Assembly (NCBI GenBank): GCA_045863055.1
Contig: BTUW01000020.1
Location: 25,495 to 89,494, forward strand
Reading direction: 5' to 3'
Origin: UTCHB3 sp008363265
GTDB taxonomy: Bacteria; Bacteroidota; Ignavibacteria; Ignavibacteriales; Ignavibacteriaceae
Length of the DNA: 64,000 nt
In this document: positions 8,692-17,460 of the stretch, one piece after another
Layout: every line of letters begins with the position of its first letter
Numbering within the stretch: the stretch's first letter is position 1
Notes under the pieces: generated by a model
Database searches by the model: none
What the model saw: the letters and a program-made list of their open reading frames with translations, nothing else
Told to the model about the DNA's origin: nothing
Made by a program: the position numbers and the translations under genes

Positions 8692-11600
8692 CTAATTTAG
8701 AACCATGAATAGACCGTCGAATTCCCTGTTTCCGTCAAAAAGAGGAACCGCGTACAATGAATAAATTTTTTCCGGATCACCGCCTTTCAATCTGCATGAA
8801 ACCCCGGTGATCGCCTGATGAGAGGTCGAAACCTCCCTGAAGGGATTTAAGGTTTCACCGGTATCATTGACCAGCAGTTCAAAACCATCGATCTTTGATA
8901 TCTCACCATCATCCTTCCCGGTTTCATGTGATGAAAGGAGAATCCCGGCATCATTTGCGAAAAGCACCCTGCCGAATCTGTTGACCAGGAAACGGGAATT
9001 CCCCGTTCCCGAGAACATCTGATCAAAAACAGCCTGATTATCGAGCATTTTCAACTCCATCTCTTTCAAAAGGCTCACATCGATCACCGTGCCAACAAGG
9101 GCGAGGGGTTTATCCCCGTTGCGTTCGGTGATCACTCCGTGATCGTAATACCACGCGTATGAACCGTCTTTTCTCCTGATCCGGTAAGTGCAGTCCCAGT
9201 GAGGGGTGAGGCCTGTCAGATGATCACGCATCTTCTGCATTGTGACCTCGTAATCATCCGGATGTATAAGTTTGCATATCTCATAAACATTCGATGGAAA
9301 TTCCGCCTTTGTATAACCCAGCATTGTGGCTTTTCTGTCGTCCATGAAGACTTCATCCTTCACCAGATCCCATCTCCACCAGGCCATGTTCCCGACCTCG
9401 AGAGCGGTGCTCAGATACCGGTTCAACTCGTCTGCCCTTGCCCTCTCCCTGTTGAGCTTGGTTATTTCCACAAAGGTCAGAATGATCCCCTCAACTACAT
9501 TGTTCTCTGTCCGGTAAGGTCTGATACTGACAAGATACGTCACACCTTCAGGGAAAACCACTTCCCTGTCAAACATCTGAAGTGTCTCCACCACCTTCTC
9601 AATGTCACTGAGCATTTCGGGATAAGACCTGGATGCAGAGATATGTGTGATCGGCCTCCCGATATCGGAAGGGATGATGTTTGTCAGTTTGCTCACAACA
9701 GGTGTCAGCCTCCGTATACAGAGATTCCTGTCAAGATACAATGCTCCGATCTGGGTGTTCAAAAGAAGATTGTTAATATCAGTATTCAATCTCGTCAGCT
9801 CGTCGAGCTTGATCTGGAATTCTGAATTAACTGTGAAAAGCTCCTCATTTACTGACTGAAGCTCCTCATTCGTGCTCTGAAGCTCCTCATTGCTCGCGAT
9901 CAGTTCCTCGTTACTGCTCTGAAGCTCTTCATTGGATGTTTCGAGTTCCTCAACCGTGGCCTGAAGACTCTCCTTGGTCGATTGCAGTTCCTTCTGTAAC
10001 TCGTTCAGGCGGTCGCCATACTCCAGATCGAGATCAACTGATTTCGACCGTTTAATTCCTTTCGGGGTCTCTTTCAGTTTGAATGAGACAAGGTAGAAAA
10101 AGGTTTTTTCCGTCTCGATCTTCCTGGTTTCCAGCAGAAGTGATTTCTCTCCAAGTGATCTAAGACCCGAAATCTCCTCAGTCAGAACGTCGTTTTTATC
10201 CTTCTTTAGCCGCCTTAACTGGGCGCTGAGAAGCAGTGACATTTCCCGCGGTAGATTGTCGAGCAATCTGTTGGAGAACCAACCCGGCTGTATCTGAACG
10301 AACTGACTCACATCGTTGATCGTCTGAACAATTATCCCGTTCACATCGATCAGTACCGAGGGGGGCAGCACGCTGCTGAGGAGCGCATTGCTGAGGTGCT
10401 CAAGACGGAGACCGTGGTGCTGTACCGGCATCACCAGCGGCACTTCGGTCTCATACTTCTTGGGAGTGGTCGTTAAGTCTTTGATGATAGGAGGATTGAA
10501 CCCCTGGCGGTAGCGGAATATCTTCCACTTGGTATCAACGTTCTCAAATGCTTCTTTAAGATCACCTATGCTCTCGCTGCTCCCGAGGAAGAGAAAGCCG
10601 TCAGGACTGAGAGAATAGTAAAACATTGCCAGCAGCCTGGTCTGAACCTCGGGTTTCAGATATATGAAAAGGTTTCTGCAGACCAGCATATCCAGTTTCG
10701 AGAACGGGGGGTCTTTAATGAGGTTGTGTTTCGCAAAAACCACCATCTGACGGATACTGTCATTGATCTGATATCCGTTCTCCTGTTTCGTAAAATATCT
10801 TGAGAGAAGATATGGATCAAGATCGGCGATTATACTCTCGGGATACACACCCGCGGATGCCTGGTCGAGTGAATGCCTGTCGATATCTGTCGCGAATATC
10901 TTTACCTCACAATCGACTCCTTCTGTCCTCAAATATTCTGTGAGAAGTATCGCAAGACTGTAAACCTCCTCCCCGGTTGAACAGCCCGCCGACCATATCC
11001 TGATCAGTTTCCTCTTCTTCAACTCGGGAAAAACCTTGGCTTTCAGCGCGTCGAAAGCTTCAATATCCCTGACAAACCGGGTAACTCCGATCAGAAGCTC
11101 CCTGTAGAGGATATCTTTTTCCTTGTCTGACTCGGAGAGGAAGAGAACATATTCGTCGAGCGTGCTGAAACGGTTGATGCTCACCCTTCTTTCAAGCCTG
11201 CGAAGGATCGTGTTCTCACGGTACGATGAAAAATCGATGCCGCTGAAATCCCGAAGGATCATGATGATTTTCGTCAGGGTGTCGATATCCCTGGTTAGTA
11301 TGCTTTCTGATTTCTTGTCTTTCTGTATCAAAGGATGCTTCACGTAATTAACGAGAGCATCAGGCATCTTGGCAGGGACAAGGATATAGTCCACGAGACC
11401 GGTGGCGATCGAACTCTTGGGCATACCGTCGAATTTGGCGCTTGCATCGTCCTGTACCATTATCATTCCGCCGGCCTCTTTGATCGCGCGCGTCCCGAGT
11501 GTGCCGTCACTGCCGGTACCTGATAAAATGATACCTATTGCGTTCTTCCCTTTGTCCAAAGCGAGTGACCGCATGAATATATCAACGGGAAGATTCAGAA

Positions 11601-11931
11601 CCTTGGCTGGAGACTGATCTTCGAGGAACAGTTTGTTGTGGAATATTTTCATGTTCTTACGCGGCGGGATCAGGTAGATATTGTCGGGACGGATATCCTG
11701 ACCTGTTTCCGCAACGTGAATCGGTATCTTGGTCTGGCGGGCCAGCAATTCATCCATGAGACTCTTGTAGTCGGGCGAGAGGTGCTGGATGACCACAAAT
11801 GCCAAACCTGTTTCCACAGGCATATTCCTGAAAAAATCCTGAAGTGCCTCCAGGCCACCGGCAGAGGCACCGATGCCTACGACAATTATCTCCTCATTTA
11901 CTCCTGAGTTCTCTTTCTTTGCGGGCTTCAT
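8692..11931 (-). CDS. CheB-CheR-PAS fusion protein
   Basis: 1079 residues. The CheB methylesterase part (about 12-195) has its catalytic triad intact: Ser23 in GASAGG, His50 in VIQHLSPD and Asp142 in SGTGSDGTLG. The CheR methyltransferase (about 205-480) has SAM-binding WSAGCSTGEEVYSLAILL and FATDID. A long coiled coil of SNEELQSTNEELQS-type repeats (about 650-735) is followed by PAS domains to the end. CheB lacks its usual N-terminal receiver domain. There is no kinase domain; the next gene supplies one. No chemoreceptor gene is visible in the window, so the methylated target is unknown. The start has AAAAGGAAAA just upstream. Confidence 0.93.
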   Translation of the reverse strand: MKPAKKENSGVNEEIIVVGIGASAGGLEALQDFFRNMPVETGLAFVVIQHLSPDYKSLMDELLARQTKIPIHVAETGQDIRPDNIYLIPPRKNMKIFHNKLFLEDQSPAKVLNLPVDIFMRSLALDKGKNAIGIILSGTGSDGTLGTRAIKEAGGMIMVQDDASAKFDGMPKSSIATGLVDYILVPAKMPDALVNYVKHPLIQKDKKSESILTRDIDTLTKIIMILRDFSGIDFSSYRENTILRRLERRVSINRFSTLDEYVLFLSESDKEKDILYRELLIGVTRFVRDIEAFDALKAKVFPELKKRKLIRIWSAGCSTGEEVYSLAILLTEYLRTEGVDCEVKIFATDIDRHSLDQASAGVYPESIIADLDPYLLSRYFTKQENGYQINDSIRQMVVFAKHNLIKDPPFSKLDMLVCRNLFIYLKPEVQTRLLAMFYYSLSPDGFLFLGSSESIGDLKEAFENVDTKWKIFRYRQGFNPPIIKDLTTTPKKYETEVPLVMPVQHHGLRLEHLSNALLSSVLPPSVLIDVNGIIVQTINDVSQFVQIQPGWFSNRLLDNLPREMSLLLSAQLRRLKKDKNDVLTEEISGLRSLGEKSLLLETRKIETEKTFFYLVSFKLKETPKGIKRSKSVDLDLEYGDRLNELQKELQSTKESLQATVEELETSNEELQSSNEELIASNEELQSTNEELQSVNEELFTVNSEFQIKLDELTRLNTDINNLLLNTQIGALYLDRNLCIRRLTPVVSKLTNIIPSDIGRPITHISASRSYPEMLSDIEKVVETLQMFDREVVFPEGVTYLVSIRPYRTENNVVEGIILTFVEITKLNRERARADELNRYLSTALEVGNMAWWRWDLVKDEVFMDDRKATMLGYTKAEFPSNVYEICKLIHPDDYEVTMQKMRDHLTGLTPHWDCTYRIRRKDGSYAWYYDHGVITERNGDKPLALVGTVIDVSLLKEMELKMLDNQAVFDQMFSGTGNSRFLVNRFGRVLFANDAGILLSSHETGKDDGEISKIDGFELLVNDTGETLNPFREVSTSHQAITGVSCRLKGGDPEKIYSLYAVPLFDGNREFDGLFMVLN

Positions 11932-11998
11932 ATATTTTCCTTTTCCCGGAATACCTTAAAATGCGATTGGCATCTATAGTGGGAATACTATTCTGTTT

Positions 11999-12457
11999 TC
12001 AGTAACTGTTCCAAAGATCGAATAAAAATTTGTTGTCAAGATTTAATTTTGCGGATTTTAGTGTGGTGATCACCTGTCCGCGATGATGTGAGTCATGCGA
12101 AACCAGATAGAAAAGGAATGAATTGATCCCGTTCTTGAACCCTTTGACCTTCATATCCGTACGGATACTTTGGTCAATAAGATCTCCGGTTCTGTCGGAG
12201 GAGATGCGGAGGGCTTCCGCGATCTTTGATTTGTAGGTATGGTCATCTTTTTGCAGAAGTATGAGGCCGGTGTATCTAACCGGGTCTATGGCATTCAGCC
12301 ACTGTACTCTTACGTTATTTATGTGGGAAAACTGTGCCCCGACACTTCTTCCACCATATGAGGGTTTCACACTTAAATAATGCTCGGGGATCTCCTCAAG
12401 CAACTTGATCGTTACCTGATTCGATCTGTCCCAAGCCTCTCTGAGTACAAGTACCAT
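11999..12457 (-). CDS. DinB-like four-helix protein
   Basis: 152-residue protein of the DinB/YfiT-like superfamily, small cytoplasmic four-helix bundles that often bind a metal with three His. Candidate ligands are visible in QFSHINNVR near residue 45 and in VSHDSHHRGQVITTL near residue 120, the usual spacing. Some relatives are thiol-dependent transferases, most are uncharacterised. The name reflects homology to a DNA-damage-induced Bacillus gene and does not show a repair role. It is divergent from the dehydrogenase gene and separated from the CheB-CheR gene by 67 nt. Confidence 0.8.
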   Translation of the reverse strand: MVLVLREAWDRSNQVTIKLLEEIPEHYLSVKPSYGGRSVGAQFSHINNVRVQWLNAIDPVRYTGLILLQKDDHTYKSKIAEALRISSDRTGDLIDQSIRTDMKVKGFKNGINSFLFYLVSHDSHHRGQVITTLKSAKLNLDNKFLFDLWNSY

Positions 12458-12525
12458 GTGCGCTTTGTCTTTTTTTGGTAAATTGCAACAAAAATTTTTC
12501 CGATTGATAATATAGCGATGTAAAT

Positions 12526-13293
12526 ATGAAAATCAAACAAAAAAGTGTACTTGTGACGGGTGCTTCCGCAGGAATCGGGCTTGCAACAGCACGTGCTTTC
12601 GCCTCTGAAGGGTGCAGACTCATACTGGCCGCAAGAAGAATTGAAAAAATCAAAAAACTTGCCGGAGAACTCACCGCGCAGTACGGGATCGATGTGCTTG
12701 CTCTCCAACTGGATGTGAAAGACAGAAATGCGGTATTCAGCGCGATCGGTTCGCTACCTGAAGAGTGGAAAAAGATCGATATTCTTGTGAATAACGCGGG
12801 TCTTGGCAAAGGGCTCTCCCCGATTCATGAAGGCGATGTCGACGGCTGGGAAGAGATGATCGATACCAATGTTAAAGGGCTGCTCTATGTCACTAAGGCT
12901 GTCGTTCCGGGAATGATCGCGAATGGTGGAGGGCATATAATAAATCTCGGCTCGGTGGCCGGACGGGAGGTTTACCCCAACGGAAACGTTTACTGCGCAA
13001 CCAAATTTTCAGTTTTTGCCCTTTCCAAAGCCCTGAGGCTCGAACTCTACGACAAGAACATAAGAACCACCACGATCGACCCGGGAATGGTTGAGACCGA
13101 ATTCAGCGTCGTCCGGTTCAATGGCGATGTTGAGAGGGCTACTAACGTCTATAAAGGATTCAGTCCCCTGAAACCGGAAGATATCGCCGAAACGATCGTC
13201 TTCTGCGCTACAAGACCGCCGCATGTGAATATTACCGAAGTGGTGATCTACCCGACGGAGCAGGCGAACACGACCACCGTAAAAAGAAGTTAG
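12526..13293 (+). CDS. Short-chain dehydrogenase/reductase, YdfG-like
   Basis: Classical SDR of 255 residues with a Rossmann fold. Cofactor loop TGASAGIG (about 11-18), followed by AARRIEKI, whose Arg pair points to NADP(H). NNAG is near residue 90 and catalytic Ser-Tyr-Lys lie in LGSVAG and YCATKFSVFALSKAL. The C-terminal part (DPGMVETEFS) resembles the YdfG/serine 3-dehydrogenase group, which oxidise 3-hydroxy acids or reduce malonic semialdehyde, but the substrate cannot be read from sequence. Its stop overlaps the convergent LytTR gene by 4 nt, and it appears to be monocistronic. Confidence 0.92.
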   Translation: MKIKQKSVLVTGASAGIGLATARAFASEGCRLILAARRIEKIKKLAGELTAQYGIDVLALQLDVKDRNAVFSAIGSLPEEWKKIDILVNNAGLGKGLSPIHEGDVDGWEEMIDTNVKGLLYVTKAVVPGMIANGGGHIINLGSVAGREVYPNGNVYCATKFSVFALSKALRLELYDKNIRTTTIDPGMVETEFSVVRFNGDVERATNVYKGFSPLKPEDIAETIVFCATRPPHVNITEVVIYPTEQANTTTVKRS

Positions 13294-14087
13294 ACCTTCC
13301 TTACAAAAATATCCTTACGGAGTTTTATGACGGTGCGGGTGCTGATATTGAATGGTTCACTCGCGCCGTCAAGATATACCATGTAAGAACCGTTGAACCA
13401 CTCTTCAACCCTTAGGACAAAATTAAGATTAATGATGGTCGATTTGTTGATCCTCAGGAATATGCTCTTCGGTAAAACCCCCAACCATGACCGGAGGCTT
13501 TTCTTCAGGATGAAACGCTTGTTGTCTTTTATAAATATCTTGGAGTAGTCCTTGTCTGAGATGATACATTTTATCTCAGCGATCTTGACAAATGAAGCAC
13601 TCCTCGAATCAGCGAGGAACAGAAATGTCTCCCTGTTCAGAGCTCTTTGTGTGCCGGGAACTGCTCCTTGCGGCTTCAGTTCGCTCCCTTGTTCCATTTC
13701 TTCTTTTAACTGCTCTTTTTTCGCGAGCTGGGTTTTAATTGTTTTAAGCAGTTCATTACGTGTAAACGGCTTGGTCACGTAGTCGTCAACTCCGAGTTCC
13801 ATCCCTTTTCTCATGTTGTCGCGGTCATCCAGACCCGAGACAATGATGATGACCGGACGGGGACCTACATGAGATGCGATCACGTGATCGATGATCGAAA
13901 AACCTGTGAGATCGGGCAATACAAGGTCACACAAAATGATCTCGAACGACTGGGTCAGGAGGGTATCGATCGCATCACGGGCAGTTACAGCCTTTTGTAC
14001 CGAGAATCCCTCGAGTTCGAGTATCTCGGCCATCGCCTCGCGCGTCGATTTGTCGTCTTCAACTATCAATACTTTTTTCTTGTCCAT
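13290..14087 (-). CDS. LytTR-family response regulator
   Basis: Transcription regulator. It has an N-terminal receiver (about 1-120; DLVLPDLTGFS carries the phospho-Asp, DDYVTKPFTRNELL the Lys) and a C-terminal LytTR DNA-binding domain (about 165-265; FVKIAEIKCIISDKDYSKIF, LRINKSTIINLNFVLRVEEW). The start at 14087 (MDKKKVLIVEDD) was chosen because a longer frame would begin with TTG and carry ten unrelated residues. It lies 22 nt after the small histidine kinase and is almost certainly its partner. It is the only DNA-binding response regulator in the signalling block, so it may also serve orphan kinases nearby. Confidence 0.93.
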   Translation of the reverse strand: MDKKKVLIVEDDKSTREAMAEILELEGFSVQKAVTARDAIDTLLTQSFEIILCDLVLPDLTGFSIIDHVIASHVGPRPVIIIVSGLDDRDNMRKGMELGVDDYVTKPFTRNELLKTIKTQLAKKEQLKEEMEQGSELKPQGAVPGTQRALNRETFLFLADSRSASFVKIAEIKCIISDKDYSKIFIKDNKRFILKKSLRSWLGVLPKSIFLRINKSTIINLNFVLRVEEWFNGSYMVYLDGASEPFNISTRTVIKLRKDIFVRKV

Positions 14088-14109
14088 CGGTAAACAGTCC
14101 TTGGATTTC

Positions 14110-14871
14110 TTATTCAACCGGTACAGTTAATACAGCCATGCATCCCCCCGGTTCTCTCTGCAACAGCTCAAGCTTCCCGCCCAACAGTTCAGTGATGTGG
14201 GCGGCAACATAAAGCCCCAGGCCGGCACCCTGTGCGTGCCCGGTCGACTTGCCTTTTCCGAAAAGGCGGAACAACTCCTCAGTATCCTCTCCCGCCACGC
14301 CGGAACCGTTGTCGGATACAGTAAACTTCAATTCATGCTCATGCATCTCGAGCCTCAGCTCCACTTCACCTTTTTCCCCACTGAACCGGATACCATTGTC
14401 GATCAGTATCTCAAGCACATCGCGGATAAGCGATTTGTCGCCTGTGACCGCTCTTTCCTGAATCAGGAGAATGGTTCTGAAACTGGCACCCTCAGGCAGC
14501 AGCATACCCGCGCTTTCGTTTATCTCCTCGATCAGATCAGATAGATAAAACTTCTGATCATGCCTTTTGATCCCACTTCTCGTGGCTTTGTCGACCGCTG
14601 AGACGTTCTTGACCATGAGATCAAGACTTTTTACACTTTGCATGATCCGTTTCGTGTACTTCATCAGCGCAGGGTCACCCTCGAACCGGGGATTTAAACT
14701 CATTATCTCAGCCGATGTAAGTATTCCTGTCAGCGGTGTACGCAGATCATGGGAAAGGACTGTGATCAGCCGGCTCTTCAGCCCGGAAAGCTCGATCGCA
14801 CGCTCAAGAAGTACACTCTCGTCACCCCTTTTTTCCCTCCCCGGATCATTGTTTTTCGATCCTTCTCCCAT
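14110..14871 (-). CDS. Small cytoplasmic histidine kinase
   Basis: 253 residues with almost no sensor region. After a charged N terminus (about 30 residues) comes HisKA, with His in ITVLSHDLRTPLTGIL, then HATPase_c with N box EILIDNGIRFSGEKG and G boxes DNGSGVAGED and GAGLGLYVAAHITELLGG. There are no membrane segments or PAS domains, so input must come from a partner protein. The LytTR response regulator 22 nt downstream is the likely phosphotransfer partner. The gene is divergent from the hybrid kinase at 15001, with a 129-nt AT-rich gap that should hold both promoters. Confidence 0.9.
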   Translation of the reverse strand: MGEGSKNNDPGREKRGDESVLLERAIELSGLKSRLITVLSHDLRTPLTGILTSAEIMSLNPRFEGDPALMKYTKRIMQSVKSLDLMVKNVSAVDKATRSGIKRHDQKFYLSDLIEEINESAGMLLPEGASFRTILLIQERAVTGDKSLIRDVLEILIDNGIRFSGEKGEVELRLEMHEHELKFTVSDNGSGVAGEDTEELFRLFGKGKSTGHAQGAGLGLYVAAHITELLGGKLELLQREPGGCMAVLTVPVE

Positions 14872-15000
14872 TTCGTCCTTTTTTCATTTTCAGGAAATAA
14901 AATTTAGCAAAAAACCACAATTAAATTTTACCGGTTTTAACTAATTCCGTACCGCTCTCACCGAAATAAATAACATAACCTCTCTTGCATAAAGTCATTT

Positions 15001-17445
15001 ATGGTTATTTTTGCCTTATTGATGCGCGGCAAAAAGCGATTTGAACAAGCTGAGAGAATTTTGGCAGATATAGAAGAACTGAGTCGGAACGAAGAACCGG
15101 GAAGTGAACCTTCCTCAGACATCTTCAGCCTGGAACAGGCTGAAAAAAGATGGATCTACGCCCTCGAGTCAAGCGAAGTCGGAGTATGGGACTGGGATGT
15201 TGTAAGATCGAAGGTCTACTTCTCCAAGATCTGGAAAACAATGCTCGGATTTGAAGAGCATGAGATCAAAGACGATCTTAGCGAATGGGAATCAAGGATA
15301 CATCCCGAAGATCTTTCACGCGTCAATCTTACGGTACAACGATATCTCTCCGGCCGCACCGGTGAGTATTACTGCGAACACAGGGTGCGCTGTAAAAACG
15401 GAACATATCTCTGGATACTCGACCGGGGTAAAGTGATCGAACGGACCCCCGATGGTGCCCCCAAACGAATGATCGGTACCCACACCGATATCTCAAAGGC
15501 AAAACTGACCGAACAGAACCTGATGAACAGTGAGGCTGTGTTCCGTTCCCTCTTCGAGCAGGCATCTATTGGTCTCGCAAAAATTGATCCGGATTTCCGT
15601 TTCGAGAGAGTCAACCACCGCTTTGTGGAAATTATGAAGTTTCGCTCCTCTGAACTTGCGGGACAGGATGTTTCCCTCGTTTTTGGTGATGAGATCAACA
15701 GTATCAAAGAGTCGCTCGCAAATGACGTTTCGGGATCAATAGCCGGGCACCACTCCGCTGAATTCATATGCAAAACCAAAGACACCTCAAAGATCTGGGT
15801 GAACATCACGATCAATCCGGTAAGGGATGCCGACTCACGCATCGACTACTACATACTCATCATCGACGACATTTCCCACAAAAAAAGAGCTGAAGCAGTA
15901 ATTCAAAAAAGCCGGGAAGAACTCGAGTACGCGAATAAAATGCTCGAAGACGCCTCCAGGATGAAGGATAACTTCCTCGCCAGCATGAGCCATGAGCTCA
16001 GGACCCCGCTCACAAGCATAATCGGACTAACTGAAGCGCTGCAACAGGGCGTGTACGGTGATATGGAGCCTCAGCAGCTCGATCCGCTTAAACATATCAG
16101 CCAAAGCAGCGAGCACCTTCTTGCATTGATCAACGATATTCTCGATGTATCCAAAGCCGCGGCCGGACAGATGGGGATCGAAAAAGAGATCATCAGCCTG
16201 ATGCAGGTCTGCCGTTCCGCAATCCAGATAATTTCACCCCTCGCAGCCGCGAAAAATATTACCATCAATTTCTCGATGAAGCCTGCCGATCTGACCATTG
16301 AAGCCGATCCCAGAAGACTTAGGCAGATCATCCTGAATATCCTCAGCAATTCCTTGAAATTCACCCCGGGTGAAGGGAGAATTGGGTTCCTCGTGACCGG
16401 CGATGTAAACAACAACCGAGTTATAATCTCGATAGAGGATTCTGGTATAGGTATCGCCAAAGAACACCTCGTGAGGGCATTCGAACCATTTGTGCAGATC
16501 GACTCGGCTCTCTCACGTCAGATAGCCGGCACCGGGCTGGGTCTGGCTATAGTTAAAAGTTTTACAGAACTCCACGGCGGTTCAGTCCGGATCGACAGCG
16601 CGCCCGGCCGGGGGACCCTGGTTGAGATTGAACTCCCGTGGCAGTACGGACAGTCGCCCCAGACCGGAAATACCGTAAACGGGGAAAGTGAACGGCCTAA
16701 CATTCTGGTGGTCGAAGACAGTCCGGAAGACAGACACACAATGAGTTATCTGCTGAGGAAACTCGGTTACAACACTTACTTCTCGAACTACCTCGGGGAT
16801 ACAATATCCGTTGCGGAAAAGATCACCCCACGGGTTATCCTGGTGGATATCAACCTGCCCGGTGAATCGGGATGGGAAATATTGAGCTCCCTGAAATCAT
16901 CCGATCAGTTCAGGGGGATTCCCGTTGTCGTCTGCTCAGCCGCCGATGAAGTGATCGACGCGGTGGTTAACGGTGCCGAAGGATATCTGCGCAAGCCCTA
17001 TTCATTCAGCGAACTCTCACGTGAGCTCGAACGACTGACTTCGGTGAGTGAGGTGATCACTCCGCATGTACGGTCACGAAGACTGATCCTGCTTGCTGAA
17101 GATAACAAAACCAACGCCGGTACTTTCAGGGATTTTCTGGTGTCACGCGAATATGAAGTGTTGCTGGCGTATGACGGGGTAGAAGCTGTTAAAATGGCCG
17201 GGGAACACCACCCCGACATAATTTTAATGGATGTTCAGATGCCCGTTCTTGATGGACTCTCGGCAACCTCGCAATTAAGAAATTCAGCAGATGAGTATCT
17301 CCGTGACATTCCCGTGATCGCACTTACAGCGATGGTCATGCCCGGTGATCAGGAGAAATGCTTCGAAGCAGGCGCGAACGACTACCTCGCCAAGCCTGTA
17401 TCTCTAATAAAACTTGAATCAAAGATCAAAAAATTCTTGAACTGA
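15001..17445 (+). CDS. Hybrid sensor kinase, PAS-PAS-HisKA-HATPase-REC-REC
   Basis: 814 residues. PAS domains occupy about 50-165 and 168-300. HisKA has His in FLASMSHELRTPLTSIIG, HATPase_c has NILSNSLKFTPGEGR and GTGLGLAIVKSFTELHGG. Two receivers follow, both with phospho-Asp (ILVDINLPGESG; ILMDVQMPVLDG) and Lys (GYLRKPYS; DYLAKPVS). No Hpt or DNA-binding domain is attached, so phosphate must pass to a separate Hpt protein or the receivers act allosterically. The start at 15001 has no obvious ribosome site; the next in-frame ATG seven codons on (MRGKKRFEQ) is equally possible. Cytoplasmic. Confidence 0.93.
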   Translation: MVIFALLMRGKKRFEQAERILADIEELSRNEEPGSEPSSDIFSLEQAEKRWIYALESSEVGVWDWDVVRSKVYFSKIWKTMLGFEEHEIKDDLSEWESRIHPEDLSRVNLTVQRYLSGRTGEYYCEHRVRCKNGTYLWILDRGKVIERTPDGAPKRMIGTHTDISKAKLTEQNLMNSEAVFRSLFEQASIGLAKIDPDFRFERVNHRFVEIMKFRSSELAGQDVSLVFGDEINSIKESLANDVSGSIAGHHSAEFICKTKDTSKIWVNITINPVRDADSRIDYYILIIDDISHKKRAEAVIQKSREELEYANKMLEDASRMKDNFLASMSHELRTPLTSIIGLTEALQQGVYGDMEPQQLDPLKHISQSSEHLLALINDILDVSKAAAGQMGIEKEIISLMQVCRSAIQIISPLAAAKNITINFSMKPADLTIEADPRRLRQIILNILSNSLKFTPGEGRIGFLVTGDVNNNRVIISIEDSGIGIAKEHLVRAFEPFVQIDSALSRQIAGTGLGLAIVKSFTELHGGSVRIDSAPGRGTLVEIELPWQYGQSPQTGNTVNGESERPNILVVEDSPEDRHTMSYLLRKLGYNTYFSNYLGDTISVAEKITPRVILVDINLPGESGWEILSSLKSSDQFRGIPVVVCSAADEVIDAVVNGAEGYLRKPYSFSELSRELERLTSVSEVITPHVRSRRLILLAEDNKTNAGTFRDFLVSREYEVLLAYDGVEAVKMAGEHHPDIILMDVQMPVLDGLSATSQLRNSADEYLRDIPVIALTAMVMPGDQEKCFEAGANDYLAKPVSLIKLESKIKKFLN

Positions 17446-17460
17446 TATTGCAGGGAATTG

